A DNA stretch of 64,000 nt, from assembly GCA_030447865.1 (NCBI GenBank), contig JAUJOD010000001.1, positions 854,909 to 918,908 of the forward strand, written 5' to 3'. Origin of the DNA: Nocardioidaceae bacterium. GTDB taxonomy: Bacteria > Actinomycetota > Actinomycetes > Propionibacteriales > Nocardioidaceae. Positions 1 to 9,912 of this stretch are shown in pieces. The translations under genes and the position numbers were made by a program. Every line of letters begins with the position of its first letter. Positions within the stretch are counted from its first letter, which is position 1. The notes under the pieces are model-generated. The model had not been told where the DNA came from and made no database searches. It saw only the letters and a program-made list of their open reading frames with translations.

Positions 1-2
1 CG

Positions 3-104
3 TCTCCGCCCGACCAGCAGTCCAGCTCCAGTGCCCAGGCGACGGCCACGGAGCCGCCGGCCGAAGCCGTGAGCGCCGAAGCAGCAACCGAAAGCACCGA
101 GTAG
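3..104 (+). CDS. C-terminal end of a protein, probably GrpE (partial)
   Basis: The frame is open from the window edge to a TAG at 102-104 and encodes about 33 residues rich in Ala, Glu, Ser, Thr and Pro. GrpE is the nucleotide exchange factor of DnaK. Actinobacterial heat-shock operons usually run dnaK-grpE-dnaJ-hspR-clpB, and GrpE often ends in such a low-complexity acidic tail. The stop lies 32 nt before dnaJ, as in an operon. No diagnostic GrpE motif is in view, so the name rests on position only. Confidence 0.5.
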   Translation, partial: SPPDQQSSSSAQATATEPPAEAVSAEAATESTE

Positions 105-136
105 CAGCAACCGCCGACGGAGGAGGAGGTGAGCGC

Positions 137-1288
137 ATGAGTCCCGCGGACTGGGCGAGCAAGGACTTCTACCAGGTTTTGGGCGTGTCCAAGGCCGCCA
201 CGGCCGATGACATCAAGAAGGCCTACCGAAAGCTCGCGCGCGCGAACCACCCCGACTCCCGACCCGGTGACACCGCCGCGGAGGAGCGCTTCAAGTCGAT
301 CTCTGAGGCCTACTCGGTGCTGTCCGACCCCGACAAGCGCAAGGAGTACGACGAGCAGCGGACGTTGTTCGGCTCCGGCCGGTTCCGGCCTCCCCGGCCG
401 GGCCAGCAGGGCGGCTACGACTTCTCCGACCTGTTCGCCGGGCAAGCCGGTGGCGGCAGCTTCTCCGACCTCTTCGGCGGCGTGTTCGGCGGCGGCACTC
501 GGACTCGGTCGACGCAGGCGCGGCGCGGCCAAGACGTCGAATCGGAGACATCGCTGACGTTTGATCAGGCGCTCGAGGGGCTGACCGTTGCCCTCCAACT
601 GAGCAGCGACGCGGCCTGCCGGGCCTGCTCGGGCACGGGTGCGCGCGCCGGCACGCTGCCGCACGTATGCCCGAACTGCGAGGGCTCGGGGATGCAGACC
701 TCGAGTCAAGGTGGCGTTTTCGCGATGACCGAGCCGTGCCGGGAGTGCCTGGGCCGCGGCCTGGTCGTCGACGACCCCTGTCCGGTGTGCCACGGCTCCG
801 GCCGGGGCGTGTCAACCCGCACGATCCAGGCCCGCATCCCGGCCGGGGTCAAGGACGGCCAGCGGATCCGGCTGCGTGGCAAGGGCGCCCCCGGCGAGCG
901 CGGCGGTCCCCCCGGCGACCTCTACGTCACCGTGCACGTAGCGCCACACCCGATTTTCGGCCGCAAGGGCGACAACCTGACGATCACAGTGCCCGTCCGG
1001 TTCGACGAGGCAGCGCTGGGCGCCGACATCGCCGTACCGACCCTTGCCGGCGGAACCGTGACGCTGAAGGTGCCGCCAGGCACACCGAACGGGCGGACGT
1101 TCCGGGTCAAGGGGCGCGGCGCTCCACGGCGCGACGGCACCAAGGGCGACCTGCTGGTGACCGTCGAGGTGGAGACGCCGACCTCCCTCGACGAGGCGTC
1201 CCGCGCAGCCGTCGAAGCGTTCCGGGCCGCATCCAACGGCCACGACCCGCGTGCCGGCCTGTTGAGGGGAGCCCGCAGTCATGGCTAG
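137..1288 (+). CDS. dnaJ: Chaperone protein DnaJ
   Basis: This is the Hsp40 co-chaperone that delivers unfolded clients to DnaK and stimulates its ATPase in the cytoplasm. The 383-residue protein has an N-terminal J domain (about residues 9-75) with the HPD motif at 38-40. A Gly/Phe-rich linker (about 80-122) follows, then a zinc domain with four CxxCxGxG repeats (162-169, 179-186, 202-209, 216-223), then the C-terminal client-binding domains. All zinc cysteines are present. The ATG start has a strong GGAGG about 7 nt upstream. The gene overlaps hspR by 8 nt, so the two are translationally coupled. The length fits the actinobacterial DnaJ1 type found beside dnaK. Confidence 0.97.
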   Translation: MSPADWASKDFYQVLGVSKAATADDIKKAYRKLARANHPDSRPGDTAAEERFKSISEAYSVLSDPDKRKEYDEQRTLFGSGRFRPPRPGQQGGYDFSDLFAGQAGGGSFSDLFGGVFGGGTRTRSTQARRGQDVESETSLTFDQALEGLTVALQLSSDAACRACSGTGARAGTLPHVCPNCEGSGMQTSSQGGVFAMTEPCRECLGRGLVVDDPCPVCHGSGRGVSTRTIQARIPAGVKDGQRIRLRGKGAPGERGGPPGDLYVTVHVAPHPIFGRKGDNLTITVPVRFDEAALGADIAVPTLAGGTVTLKVPPGTPNGRTFRVKGRGAPRRDGTKGDLLVTVEVETPTSLDEASRAAVEAFRAASNGHDPRAGLLRGARSHG

Positions 1289-1700
1289 AGCGCCAGTGCG
1301 CTTCGACGTCGACAACGACGATGCGCCGGTCTTCGTCATCAGCGTGGCAGCTGAGCTGACCGGGATGCACCCGCAGACCCTGCGCGGCTACGACCGGATG
1401 GGACTGGTGAGCCCCGGGCGGGCGGAGGGCGGCGGGCGCCGCTACTCCCTGCGCGACATCGCGATGCTACGGGCGGTCGCCGACCTGACGTCGGCGGGCA
1501 TCGGCATCGAGGGTGTACGCCGCATCCTCGAGCTAGAGAACCAGGTCAGCGCACTGCAGTCGCGGATCACTGAGCTGGAAGCCGAGCTGGTCGAGACCGC
1601 GCGCGCCTCGCTGCCGAACCTCCCGGTGCTCCGGTCGGGTACTGCCGTCACCCGATGGCGGCCGACGCAACCTTCCCGAACCACGAACAGACGCACGTAA
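1281..1700 (+). CDS. hspR: HspR heat-shock repressor (MerR family)
   Basis: HspR represses the dnaK operon and clpB in actinobacteria and uses DnaK as co-repressor. The 139-residue protein has a MerR-type winged helix-turn-helix (about residues 18-85, with the typical [13 protein letters not shown] recognition segment and an R-R-Y-S wing). A short coiled coil (about 95-118) follows, with a basic low-complexity tail. Its ATG lies inside the end of dnaJ. The HAIR operator expected for HspR (CTTGAGT-N7-ACTCAAG) was not found in this window, including the 16 nt before clpB, so control probably acts upstream of dnaK, outside the view. Confidence 0.93.
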   Translation: MARAPVRFDVDNDDAPVFVISVAAELTGMHPQTLRGYDRMGLVSPGRAEGGGRRYSLRDIAMLRAVADLTSAGIGIEGVRRILELENQVSALQSRITELEAELVETARASLPNLPVLRSGTAVTRWRPTQPSRTTNRRT

Positions 1701-1716
1701 AGGACACAGAGATCCG

Positions 1717-4308
1717 ATGGACGCCAACAAGTTCACCCGACGTAGCCAGGAGGCGCTAGGGGCGGCGATCGAGCTCGCCACCACGGCGGGCAACCCGGCT
1801 GTTGAACCGGTGCACCTGCTGTCGGCACTCCTGGCCCAACCCGACGGCATTTCCGGCGCTCTACTGCGGGCGGTGGGGGTCGAGCCGGCGACTGTCGCCG
1901 ACCGGGCCACCGACCTGCGGCGCAGACTGCCCGCAGCAGCCGGCTCGACCGTATCCTCGCCGTCGTACGCCCGCGCCACGATCTTGACCCTGACCGCTGC
2001 CGAGCAGCAGGCCGAGTCGCTGGGTGATGAGTACATCTCCACCGAGCACCTGCTGGTCGCGCTCGCCAGCGTCGACAGCCCCGTCAAGCAGCTCCTCGTC
2101 GAGCTGGGTGCAACCGACGCGGCGCTGCAGGGGGCCTTCGACAGGGTGCGCGGGTCCGCCCGCGTCACCAGCCAGGATCCCGAGGCCACCTATCAGGCGT
2201 TGGAGAAGTACGCCGTCGACCTGACCGAGCGCGCCCGCGACGGTTCGCTCGACCCGGTCATCGGCCGCGACAGCGAGATCCGGCGCGTCGTGCAGGTGCT
2301 GTCACGACGTACGAAGAACAACCCCGTGCTCATCGGCGAGCCCGGCGTCGGGAAGACCGCCGTCGTCGAGGGGCTGGCCCAGCGGATCGTGGCCGGTGAC
2401 GTGCCCGAGTCGCTGCGCGGCCGGCGGCTGCTGTCGCTCGACCTGGCGGCGATGGTCGCTGGCGCGAAGTACCGCGGGGAGTTCGAGGAGCGCCTCAAGG
2501 CTGTGCTCAGCGAGATCAAGGACTCCGGCGGCCAGATCATCACGTTCATCGACGAGCTGCACACCGTCGTAGGCGCCGGCGCCAGCGGCGACTCGTCGAT
2601 GGACGCCGGCAACATGCTCAAGCCGATGCTCGCGCGCGGTGAGCTGCGGCTGATCGGCGCGACCACGCTCGACGAGTACCGCGAGCGCATCGAGAAGGAT
2701 CCCGCGCTCGAGCGCCGCTTCCAGCAGGTGTACGTCGGTGAGCCAAGCGTCGAGGACACCGTCGCGATCCTGCGGGGGTTGAAGGAGCGCTACGAGGCTC
2801 ACCACAAGGTGGCGATCGCGGACTCCGCGCTGGTCGCGGCGGCGACGCTGTCCGACCGCTACATCTCCGGGCGGCAGCTGCCCGACAAGGCGATTGACCT
2901 CATCGACGAGGCGTCGTCCCGGTTGCGGATGGAGATCGACTCCAGCCCGGTCGAGATCGACGAGCTGCGTCGCATCGTCGACCGGCTCAAGATGGAGGAG
3001 TTCGCCCTCGAGCGGGAGGACGACCCAGGTTCGGTGCAGCGGCTGGAAGCGCTGCGCGCCGAGCTAGCCGACAAATCCGAGCAGCTGCGGGCGCTGGAGA
3101 CCAGGTGGGAGCGGGAGAAGGAGGGCCTCAACCGGGTCGGTGAGGTCAAGGAACGTATCGATGACTTGCGCAACCAGGCCGAACGGGCAAAGCGCGAAGG
3201 TGACTTGGCGCATGCCAGCGAGTTGCTGTATGGCCAGATCCCTGCGTTGGAGAAGGAGCTCGCCGAGGCACAGGCAGCGGCTGACGCTGTGGATACCGGC
3301 GACCTGATGGTCCACGAGGAGGTCGGCGCCGACGAGGTCGCCGAGGTCGTGGCCGCCTGGACCGGTATCCCCACCGGCCGGCTGCTCGAGGGCGAGACCG
3401 GCAAGCTGCTGCGAATGGAAGAGGAGCTCGGCCGCCGACTGATCGGCCAGCGGGCCGCGGTCACCGCGGTGTCGGACGCCGTACGCCGGGCGCGGGCGGG
3501 TATCTCCGACCCCGACCGGCCGACCGGGTCTTTCCTGTTCCTCGGCCCCACCGGTGTCGGCAAGACCGAGCTCGCGAAGGCATTGGCGGACTTCCTGTTC
3601 GACGACGAACGGGCCATCGTGCGCATCGACATGAGTGAGTACTCCGAGAAGCACTCGGTGGCCCGGCTCGTGGGGGCGCCGCCGGGCTACGTCGGTTACG
3701 ACGAGGGCGGCCAGCTCACCGAGGCGGTGCGCCGCCGGCCGTACTCTGTGGTGCTGCTCGACGAGGTCGAGAAGGCCCACCCCGAGGTGTTCGACATCTT
3801 GCTGCAGGTGCTCGACGACGGCCGGCTCACCGACGGCCAGGGCCGAACCGTCGACTTCCGTAGCACGATCTTGATCCTGACCAGCAACCTCGGGTCGCAG
3901 TACCTGGTCGACCCGACGCTCGAGCAGGAGCAGAAGCGCGACGCGGTGATGGCTGCGGTGCGCGCCGCCTTCAAGCCGGAGTTCCTCAACCGACTGGACG
4001 AGGTGGTCCTCTTCGACGCCCTCGGCACCGAGGAGCTCGCCGCGATCGTCGGCCTGCAGATCGACGCGCTCGCGCGGCGGCTGTCGACGCGGCGCATCTC
4101 CTTGGACGTCACCGACGCGGCGCGGGAATGGCTGGCGCTCACCGGCTTCGACCCGGCGTACGGCGCCCGGCCGCTGCGGCGGCTCATCCAGAGCGCGATC
4201 GGCGACGCGCTGGCCAAGGCGGTGCTGGCCGGTGAGGTGCGGGACGGCGACACCGTGCGGGTCGATCTCGACGCGAGCAAGGAGCGGCTGACGGTGGCGG
4301 CTGCATGA
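1717..4308 (+). CDS. clpB: ATP-dependent disaggregase ClpB
   Basis: ClpB is a hexameric Hsp100 ATPase that extracts polypeptides from aggregates together with DnaK, DnaJ and GrpE. The 863-residue protein has an N domain (about 1-150), a first AAA+ module with Walker A near 207-215 and the IDELH Walker B, and a coiled-coil middle domain (about 400-520). A second AAA+ module has Walker [10 protein letters not shown] near 609-617 and [10 protein letters not shown]. The middle domain and the absence of a ClpP-binding loop separate ClpB from ClpA and ClpC. It starts 16 nt after hspR, so it is part of the same operon. The Shine-Dalgarno is weak. Length is normal for the family. Confidence 0.97.
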   Translation: MDANKFTRRSQEALGAAIELATTAGNPAVEPVHLLSALLAQPDGISGALLRAVGVEPATVADRATDLRRRLPAAAGSTVSSPSYARATILTLTAAEQQAESLGDEYISTEHLLVALASVDSPVKQLLVELGATDAALQGAFDRVRGSARVTSQDPEATYQALEKYAVDLTERARDGSLDPVIGRDSEIRRVVQVLSRRTKNNPVLIGEPGVGKTAVVEGLAQRIVAGDVPESLRGRRLLSLDLAAMVAGAKYRGEFEERLKAVLSEIKDSGGQIITFIDELHTVVGAGASGDSSMDAGNMLKPMLARGELRLIGATTLDEYRERIEKDPALERRFQQVYVGEPSVEDTVAILRGLKERYEAHHKVAIADSALVAAATLSDRYISGRQLPDKAIDLIDEASSRLRMEIDSSPVEIDELRRIVDRLKMEEFALEREDDPGSVQRLEALRAELADKSEQLRALETRWEREKEGLNRVGEVKERIDDLRNQAERAKREGDLAHASELLYGQIPALEKELAEAQAAADAVDTGDLMVHEEVGADEVAEVVAAWTGIPTGRLLEGETGKLLRMEEELGRRLIGQRAAVTAVSDAVRRARAGISDPDRPTGSFLFLGPTGVGKTELAKALADFLFDDERAIVRIDMSEYSEKHSVARLVGAPPGYVGYDEGGQLTEAVRRRPYSVVLLDEVEKAHPEVFDILLQVLDDGRLTDGQGRTVDFRSTILILTSNLGSQYLVDPTLEQEQKRDAVMAAVRAAFKPEFLNRLDEVVLFDALGTEELAAIVGLQIDALARRLSTRRISLDVTDAAREWLALTGFDPAYGARPLRRLIQSAIGDALAKAVLAGEVRDGDTVRVDLDASKERLTVAAA

Positions 4309-4859
4309 GCGCCGACTCGCCAAATCCCGCCCCGCGGCCCCGCGAGGTGACCTTCGGGGGGATGCAGGCGATCATCGGCAGCTCCATCGCGCTGCTCGGC
4401 GTGATCAGCGTCGCCGAGCAGCTCGACACTTCCACCGTGCAGGACGCGCTTGCAGAGCTCAGCGACGATCCGCGGGTTGCGTCCCTCGACCTCACCGTCG
4501 AGGGCATCCGGTCGTGGTTGAGGTACACCCTGATGGCGCTCGGCGTGATGAGCGTCACCTCGCTCATCATGGGCATCTTCGTGCTGCGCCGGCATAAGGC
4601 CTCGCGCATCGTCCTCACCGTGCTGGGCGGCGTGGTGGTTCTCGGGTCGCTCGCCGGTGGCCCCACCGGTTGGCTCGTCGCGGCGTACGTCGGGGTGTCG
4701 CTGTTCATGCTGTGGACCAAGCCTGCGCGGGCCTGGTTCGCGGGTGCTACCTGGTCAGCCGGGGGACCTGGCGGCGCAGCACCTGGCTCGCCGCCGCCTG
4801 GTTCCCCGCCGCCTCCTGACCCACCGCCGCCACCGCCGCCCCCGCCAACGCGGCCCTAG
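4305..4859 (+). CDS. Membrane protein with proline-rich C-terminal tail
   Basis: The 184-residue protein is of unknown function. It has hydrophobic segments at about residues 20-40, 71-92, 99-116 and 120-137. A soluble loop of about 30 residues lies between the first two. A cytoplasmic-type tail made almost entirely of Pro, Gly and Ala (from about 150 on) ends in an uninterrupted polyproline run. The ATG overlaps the clpB stop in an ATGA tetranucleotide, so it is coupled to clpB and probably co-induced by heat. Its stop overlaps that of the convergent aminotransferase in a CTAG. I do not recognise the family. Confidence 0.8.
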   Translation: MSADSPNPAPRPREVTFGGMQAIIGSSIALLGVISVAEQLDTSTVQDALAELSDDPRVASLDLTVEGIRSWLRYTLMALGVMSVTSLIMGIFVLRRHKASRIVLTVLGGVVVLGSLAGGPTGWLVAAYVGVSLFMLWTKPARAWFAGATWSAGGPGGAAPGSPPPGSPPPPDPPPPPPPPPTRP

Positions 4860-6019
4860 CGGATGAGGCCGCCGAGCCTCTCGATCGCTTCGTCGAGCAC
4901 CTCGTCGCGCTTGCAGAACGCCCAGCGCACCAGCGGGCGCCCGACCTGCTTGTTGTCGTAGAACACCTCGTGCGGGATCGCCACGACGCCGCAGAGCTCG
5001 GGCAGCTTCAAGCAGAAGTCGAGCCCGTCGGCGTACCCCAGGGGAGTGATGTCGGTGCTGACGAAGTATGTGCCCTGCGGCACGAACACCTCGAAGCCGA
5101 CCTCGCTGAGCCCCCGGCAGATGCGGTCGCGCTTCGCCTGCAGCGCGGTCCGGGCGCTTCGGTAGTAGTCGTCGCTCAGCAGCAGCGCCTGGGCGATGGC
5201 CGGCTGCAGCGGTGCGCCGGAGGTAAACGTGAGGAACTGCTTGGCGGTCATCACGGCTCGGACGAGATCCGCCGGACCGGTCGCCCAGCCGATCTTCCAG
5301 CCGGTGAACGAGAACGTCTTGCCAGCGCTGGAGATCGACAGCGTGCGCTCGGCCATGCCGTCGTACGTCGACAGCGGCCGATGCCGCACGTCGTCGAAGA
5401 TCAGGTGCTCGTAGACCTCGTCGGTCACCACGAGCAGGTCTCGCTCGCAGGCGAGCCGGGCGATCGCGGCGAGCTCCTCTTCGGTGAGCACGGTGCCGGT
5501 GGGGTTGTGTGGACTGTTGATCAGCAGCAGCTTGGTGCGGTCGGTGACGGCGGCTCTCAGGGCGTCGACGTCGAGCCGGAAGTCGGGCGGGCGCAGCGTG
5601 ACCGGCACTCGCACGCCACCGGCCATTGCGATGGTGGCGGCGTAGGAGTCGTAGTACGGCTCCAGCGCTATCACCTCGTCGCCGGGGTCGACCAGCGCCA
5701 GCACCGCGGCGGCGATGGCCTCGGTCGCGCCGGTGGTAACGAGCACTTCGCTGTCGGGGTCGAGCTCGATGCCGTAAAAGCGCTGCTGGTGAGCCGCGAT
5801 CGCCGTACGCAGCTCAGGAACCCCCGGCCCGGGCGCGTACTGGTTGCGCCCCGCGCGCATCGCCGCCGCGGCCGCCTCAATGATCTCCGGCGGACCGTCG
5901 ACGTCGGGGAAGCCCTGGCCAAGGTTGATCGAGTCCGTTGCCAGGGCAAGCGCCGACATCTCCGCAAAGATTGTCGTGCCCAGGCCGTCGAGCCGGGTGG
6001 CCGCTCTGGCATTCGTCAC
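4856..6019 (-). CDS. dapC: PLP-dependent aminotransferase, DapC-like
   Basis: This is a class I/II fold-type I aminotransferase. The best match by recognition is N-succinyldiaminopimelate aminotransferase of lysine/meso-DAP synthesis (as in Mycobacterium DapC), but related kynurenine or methionine aminotransferases share the motifs. Visible are the N-terminal FAEMSALA segment, NLGQGFPD, NQYAPGPG, NSPHNPTG and the PLP lysine in SSAGKTFSFTGWK. A TTG start at 6052 is possible, but GTG at 6019 is preferred. It has a GGAG 6 nt upstream and matches the family N-terminus, giving 387 residues. The gene is convergent with, and its stop overlaps, the clpB-linked membrane protein. Confidence 0.85.
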   Translation of the reverse strand: MTNARAATRLDGLGTTIFAEMSALALATDSINLGQGFPDVDGPPEIIEAAAAAMRAGRNQYAPGPGVPELRTAIAAHQQRFYGIELDPDSEVLVTTGATEAIAAAVLALVDPGDEVIALEPYYDSYAATIAMAGGVRVPVTLRPPDFRLDVDALRAAVTDRTKLLLINSPHNPTGTVLTEEELAAIARLACERDLLVVTDEVYEHLIFDDVRHRPLSTYDGMAERTLSISSAGKTFSFTGWKIGWATGPADLVRAVMTAKQFLTFTSGAPLQPAIAQALLLSDDYYRSARTALQAKRDRICRGLSEVGFEVFVPQGTYFVSTDITPLGYADGLDFCLKLPELCGVVAIPHEVFYDNKQVGRPLVRWAFCKRDEVLDEAIERLGGLIR

Positions 6020-6146
6020 TGCTCGCTCCAACCGTTCTGTGCACTTGGCCAACAGGAACGATACGACGCCGGAGGCGGTGCGTTACTCGGGCCGCAGCTT
6101 GCGCTCCGGTGCGCGAGCGGTCCCTGAGGTGTCGTAGCCTCCACTA

Positions 6147-7148
6147 GTGCATTATCGACTTCTCGGCCATAGCGGGTTCAAGGTCAGCGAACTGACGTAC
6201 GGCAACTGGGTCACGCATGGCAGCCAGGTCGGGGACGAGGCGGCCGAGGCGTGCGTGCGGGCCGCATTGGATTGTGGGATTACGTCGTTCGACACTGCCG
6301 ACGTCTACGCCGGTGGGCGGGCTGAGGAGATTCTCGGGCGCGCCCTGAAGGGCGAGCGGCGTGCCGGCCTGGAGATCTTCACCAAGGTGTACGGGCCGAT
6401 GGGTGACGGACCCAACGACGTCGGGCTGTCCCGCAAGCACATCCGGGAGGGCATCGAGGCGTCGTTGCGTCGGCTGCAGCTGGACTACGTGGACCTCTAC
6501 CAGGCGCACCGCTACGACTACGAGACTCCTCTCGAGGAGACGATGCAGGCGTTCGCCGACGTCGTCAGGTCCGGCAAGGCGCTCTACATAGGGGTGTCGG
6601 AGTGGCGGGCCGAGCAGATCCGTGCGGCCAAGGCGCTGGCAGACGACCTGCACGTGCCGCTGGTGTCCAACCAGCCGCAGTACTCGGCGATCTACCGGGT
6701 CATCGAAGCCGAGGTCTTGCCGACCTGCCGAGAGCTCGGCCTCAGTCAGGTGGTGTGGTCACCGCTCGCCCAGGGGGTCCTCACCGGCAAGTATCAGCCG
6801 GGTCAGCAGCTGCCGGCAGGGTCACGCGCCACCGACGAGGCCGGGGGCGGCGCACGGTTCATCGAGGGGCTGCTGCGTGACGACGTCCTTCAGCGGGTGC
6901 AGCAGCTGCGGCCACTTGCTGACGAGGCGGGTCTGTCGATGGCCGGACTGGCGCTCGCCTGGGTCCTTCAGGAGGACAACGTCGCCGCTGCCATCATCGG
7001 GGCCTCTCGGCCCGAGCAGGTCCGGGACAACGTCGCGGCCGTCGGCGTGCGCCTGGACCCAGAGCTGAAGCGGCGCATGGACGACATCCTTGCCCCCATC
7101 ACGGAGACCGACCCAGCCCTCACCCAAAGCCCGAATCCGCGCGGCTAG
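6147..7148 (+). CDS. Aldo/keto reductase (Kv-beta-like subgroup)
   Basis: This is a cytosolic NADPH-dependent oxidoreductase of aldehydes or ketones with a TIM-barrel fold; the substrate is unknown. The 333-residue protein carries the catalytic tetrad D49, Y54 (in DTADVYAGG), K80 (in IFTKVYG) and H121 (in LYQAHRYD). The C-terminal cofactor-binding segment reads IIGASRPEQVRDN. The overall pattern is that of the potassium-channel beta-subunit-like AKR group, common as stand-alone enzymes in actinobacteria. The start is GTG. It lies divergently from the dapC-like gene, about 127 nt away, so the two probably have separate promoters in that gap. Confidence 0.9.
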   Translation: MHYRLLGHSGFKVSELTYGNWVTHGSQVGDEAAEACVRAALDCGITSFDTADVYAGGRAEEILGRALKGERRAGLEIFTKVYGPMGDGPNDVGLSRKHIREGIEASLRRLQLDYVDLYQAHRYDYETPLEETMQAFADVVRSGKALYIGVSEWRAEQIRAAKALADDLHVPLVSNQPQYSAIYRVIEAEVLPTCRELGLSQVVWSPLAQGVLTGKYQPGQQLPAGSRATDEAGGGARFIEGLLRDDVLQRVQQLRPLADEAGLSMAGLALAWVLQEDNVAAAIIGASRPEQVRDNVAAVGVRLDPELKRRMDDILAPITETDPALTQSPNPRG

Positions 7149-7195
7149 CCGACGGCTTCGCGAGCAAGCCTTTCGTCGATGGCGTCTCCTGGCGC

Positions 7196-8017
7196 TCAGG
7201 GAGCGCCCATCACCAGACCCTCGATGGTGTGCTTCTGCACGATCGGTTCAAGCCTGTCGACGACTCGGCAGTTGAGGTGAGACCGAACGTCGTCGGGCAG
7301 CTCGGCGTGGTAGTCGCGGGTGACCGACAGGTCGTGCATCTCGGCGTGGCCCGCGCCGGGCGCGTCCACCCCGAGCACAAGCACGGGGCGAGACTCGTCG
7401 GAGTGGTTGGCCGTGCCTCGGTGAATCGTCAACGCGGACCGGGCCGACACGTCGCCCATCTGAGGAAGTTTCTGGTGAGCGAGCGACGCGTACCTGGGCC
7501 ACTCGGCCTGATCGGGGAACATGCCGTGGTCGAACTCCAGGCCGTCCTCCCACTGGGTGCCGTGAGCCACCTCGAGAGGCCCCATCTCGACGACGGTGTC
7601 AACGGCGGTCAGGTTGAAGGCGAGCGACGTCAGCCGCCGTCCCTCATAGGATTCGGGAGGAGAGGGGAAGTCGCGATGCCAGGGCTGGTTGGCGGCTCCG
7701 GGGAAGGGGATGTCGAAGCCGATCTCCACGATCTCGTAGTCGGGACCGAGCACTGACTCCGAGACGGCGCGGACCCATGGGTGCGTGACCAGATCGACGA
7801 AGCCGCGCATCTGCTCGGGGTGGATCTCGACGTAGTACCGCTTCGGTCCACGGCCGACCGCCCCGCCGGGGCGGGAGATCGCTTCCTCGAAGGCCGCCTC
7901 AATGTCCTCGCGCATGCGTGCCGCCCACTCGCGGGAAAAGGCCCCCTTGCAGGCCACGATGCCATCGGTGTACAGCGCCTGCGTGGATGCATCGACGTCA
8001 AGGGCGCTTGTTGTCAT
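7196..8017 (-). CDS. Phytanoyl-CoA dioxygenase (PhyH) family protein
   Basis: This is a predicted Fe(II)/2-oxoglutarate-dependent oxygenase that hydroxylates an unidentified small molecule. The 273-residue protein shows the proximal iron ligands in WHRDF (HxD), a distal histidine near HRGTANHSD, and the 2-oxoglutarate arginine in ESRPVL. The start at 8017 is chosen because ATG has GGGAGG 6 nt upstream; an upstream extension to 8155 has no ribosome site. It is divergent from pyrE with under 100 nt between them. Its substrate cannot be told from the neighbours. Confidence 0.85.
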   Translation of the reverse strand: MTTSALDVDASTQALYTDGIVACKGAFSREWAARMREDIEAAFEEAISRPGGAVGRGPKRYYVEIHPEQMRGFVDLVTHPWVRAVSESVLGPDYEIVEIGFDIPFPGAANQPWHRDFPSPPESYEGRRLTSLAFNLTAVDTVVEMGPLEVAHGTQWEDGLEFDHGMFPDQAEWPRYASLAHQKLPQMGDVSARSALTIHRGTANHSDESRPVLVLGVDAPGAGHAEMHDLSVTRDYHAELPDDVRSHLNCRVVDRLEPIVQKHTIEGLVMGAP

Positions 8018-8114
8018 GACTGACCTCCCTGGTCGGTTACAAGCCAAACCTACCCGTCGGTGGATCGCGTGCACAGGGCCCAACGCACCACTCTTCCGTC
8101 GTAGGGTGACCGGC

Positions 8115-8651
8115 ATGTCCGACCGCGTCGAGCTCCTGCGCCAGATCAACGCCAAAGCGGTGGTCAGGGGTCGGGTGACCCTGAGCTCAGGACTGGAGGC
8201 TGACTACTACATCGACCTGCGCCGGATCACCTTGGAGGGTCATGCGGCCCCCCTGGTCGGGCGCGTCATGCTCGAGCTGACCAGCGATTGGTCGTACGAC
8301 GCGGTCGGCGGGCTCACGCTGGGAGCAGACCCGGTAGCTGCGGCGATGCTGCACGCCGCTGCGGCGCGGGGCGGTCGGCTGGACGCCTTCGTCGTCCGGA
8401 AGGCGGGCAAGGCGCACGGCCTCCAGCGCCGGATCGAAGGCCCTGACGTCGCTGGCCGGCGGGTGCTCGCGGTGGAGGACACGTCGACGACGGGTGGCTC
8501 CGTCCTCACCGCGGTGGAGGCACTGCAAGAGGCTGGTGCTGCCGTCGTCGGTGTGGCGGTCATCGTGGACCGGGGGGCTCGGGAAGCGGTCGAGGCGGCG
8601 GGCCTGCCCTACCTGGCCGCCTTCGAGACGTCCGACCTCGACCTCACCTGA
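8115..8651 (+). CDS. pyrE: Orotate phosphoribosyltransferase
   Basis: PyrE joins orotate to PRPP to form OMP in pyrimidine synthesis. The 178-residue protein has the PRPP-binding signature VLAVEDTSTTGGS in its C-terminal half and the N-terminal KAVVRGRVTLSSG segment of the family. The frame is open farther upstream, but the ATG at 8115 matches the normal N-terminus and length. It stands alone rather than in a pyr operon, which is common in actinobacteria. The 3' side faces the convergent aldolase gene across a repeat-filled gap. Confidence 0.93.
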   Translation: MSDRVELLRQINAKAVVRGRVTLSSGLEADYYIDLRRITLEGHAAPLVGRVMLELTSDWSYDAVGGLTLGADPVAAAMLHAAAARGGRLDAFVVRKAGKAHGLQRRIEGPDVAGRRVLAVEDTSTTGGSVLTAVEALQEAGAAVVGVAVIVDRGAREAVEAAGLPYLAAFETSDLDLT

Positions 8652-8740
8652 CGTCTACCGGGTTGTAACGGTAAACGGTCACCGTCCGGGCGCTGGGGGC
8701 GTACGTCTACCGGGTTGTAGCGGTAAACGGTCAACCGTCC
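8651..8740. repeat. Two tandem 37-38 bp repeats (period 52)
   Basis: Copies at 8651-8687 and 8703-8740 begin acgtctaccgggttgta and differ by one substitution and one inserted base. Each contains small inverted repeats: TACCG-N8-CGGTA and ACGGT-N8-ACCGT. They fill the gap between the convergent pyrE and fba genes. They could act as weak terminators for both, or be a small intergenic repeat. A similarly organised pair occurs near 33.5 kb. Confidence 0.75.
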
Positions 8741-8750
8741 CGCCGACGGG

Positions 8751-9785
8751 TCATGAGTTGAGCGACGTACCGGCTGCGCGGAGGTTCTCGCAGGCCACCT
8801 CCACCCGGGCCGCCATCCCTGCTTCGGCGGCCTTGCCGTACGACCGCGGGTCGTAGGCCTTCTTGTCACCGACCTCTCCGTCGACCTTCAGCACACCGGC
8901 GTAGTTGGTGAACATGTGGTCGACGATCGGGCGGGTGAAGGCGTACTGCGTGTCGGTGTCGACGTTCATCTTGACAACGCCGTAGTCGAGCGCCGCCGTG
9001 ATCTCCTCCAGCAGCGACCCCGATCCGCCATGAAACACCAGGTCGAACGGTTTGGTGTCGTCGCCCAGCCCGTGCTTCTCGGCCACGGCGGCCTGCGCAT
9101 CCTTGAGGATCTCGGGCCGCAGCTTGACGTTGCCCGGCTTGTAGACGCCGTGCACGTTGCCGAAGGTCAGAGCGGTGATGTAGCGACCGTGCTCTCCGAG
9201 ACCGAGCGCCTCCGCCGTACGAACCGCGTCGCCAGGGGTGGTGTAGAGCTTCTCATCCATCGCGCCGACGATGCCGTCCTCCTCACCGCCGACCACGCCG
9301 ACCTCGATCTCCAAGATGATGTGTGCGGCAGCGGCGTCCTTCAACAAGTCGCGCGCGATCGAGAGGTTCTCCTCCAACGGGACCGCGGACCCATCCCACA
9401 TGTGGGACTGGAAGATCGGCAGCCCACCCCCGGCGACGCGCTCGCGGGACGCCTCGAGCAGCGGCCGCACGAAGCTGTCGAGCTTGTCGGCCGGGCAGTG
9501 GTCGGTGTGCAGCGCGATGTTGACGGGGTACTTCTTCGCCGCCTCCGCCGCAAACGCGGCGAACGCCAGGGCCCCCGACACCATGTCCTTGACCGACGCA
9601 CCGGACAGGAATTCAGCGCCACCGGTCGAGATCTGCACGATGCCGTCACTGCCGGCCTCGGCGAACCCGCGCATCGCTGCGTGCAGCGTCTGCGACGAGG
9701 TCACGTTGATCGCTGGGTACGCGAAGCGTTCGGCCTTTGCCTTGTCGAGCATGGCGGCATAGGTCTCAGGCGTTGCGAGCGGCAT
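8751..9785 (-). CDS. fba: Class II fructose-bisphosphate aldolase
   Basis: This zinc enzyme cleaves fructose 1,6-bisphosphate to DHAP and glyceraldehyde 3-phosphate in glycolysis and runs in reverse in gluconeogenesis. The 344-residue protein has the class II zinc and substrate motifs ALHTDHC, the NVHGVYKPG loop, FHGGSGS and the KMNVDTDTQYAFTR strand. The ATG has GGAG 5 nt upstream. Length matches the long actinobacterial/E. coli FbaA type. It is convergent with pyrE; the SPOUT methyltransferase lies upstream on the same strand. Confidence 0.96.
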   Translation of the reverse strand: MPLATPETYAAMLDKAKAERFAYPAINVTSSQTLHAAMRGFAEAGSDGIVQISTGGAEFLSGASVKDMVSGALAFAAFAAEAAKKYPVNIALHTDHCPADKLDSFVRPLLEASRERVAGGGLPIFQSHMWDGSAVPLEENLSIARDLLKDAAAAHIILEIEVGVVGGEEDGIVGAMDEKLYTTPGDAVRTAEALGLGEHGRYITALTFGNVHGVYKPGNVKLRPEILKDAQAAVAEKHGLGDDTKPFDLVFHGGSGSLLEEITAALDYGVVKMNVDTDTQYAFTRPIVDHMFTNYAGVLKVDGEVGDKKAYDPRSYGKAAEAGMAARVEVACENLRAAGTSLNS

Positions 9786-9912
9786 TGCGGCTCCGTCGGG
9801 ATAGGCGGGTAGTGGCGTTCCCAGTATCCCTTGCCGGTCCCGGCCCTCGCCACACCCGGGGCAGTCCCGGCCTTCGCCACACCCCGGGGCGCCAGGCTCA
9901 GGAGTGCTGGGC

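Noticed and set aside
1-1716. HspR operator (HAIR) in the heat-shock operon
   Set aside because: No CTTGAGT-N7-ACTCAAG or close variant was found; the operon promoter is probably upstream of the window.
3064-4323. Long minus-strand reading frame opposite clpB
   Set aside because: It lies wholly inside a certain clpB gene and has no protein-like features.
4970-6127. 385-codon + strand frame opposite the aminotransferase
   Set aside because: The minus strand encodes clear PLP-enzyme motifs; this frame is a shadow.
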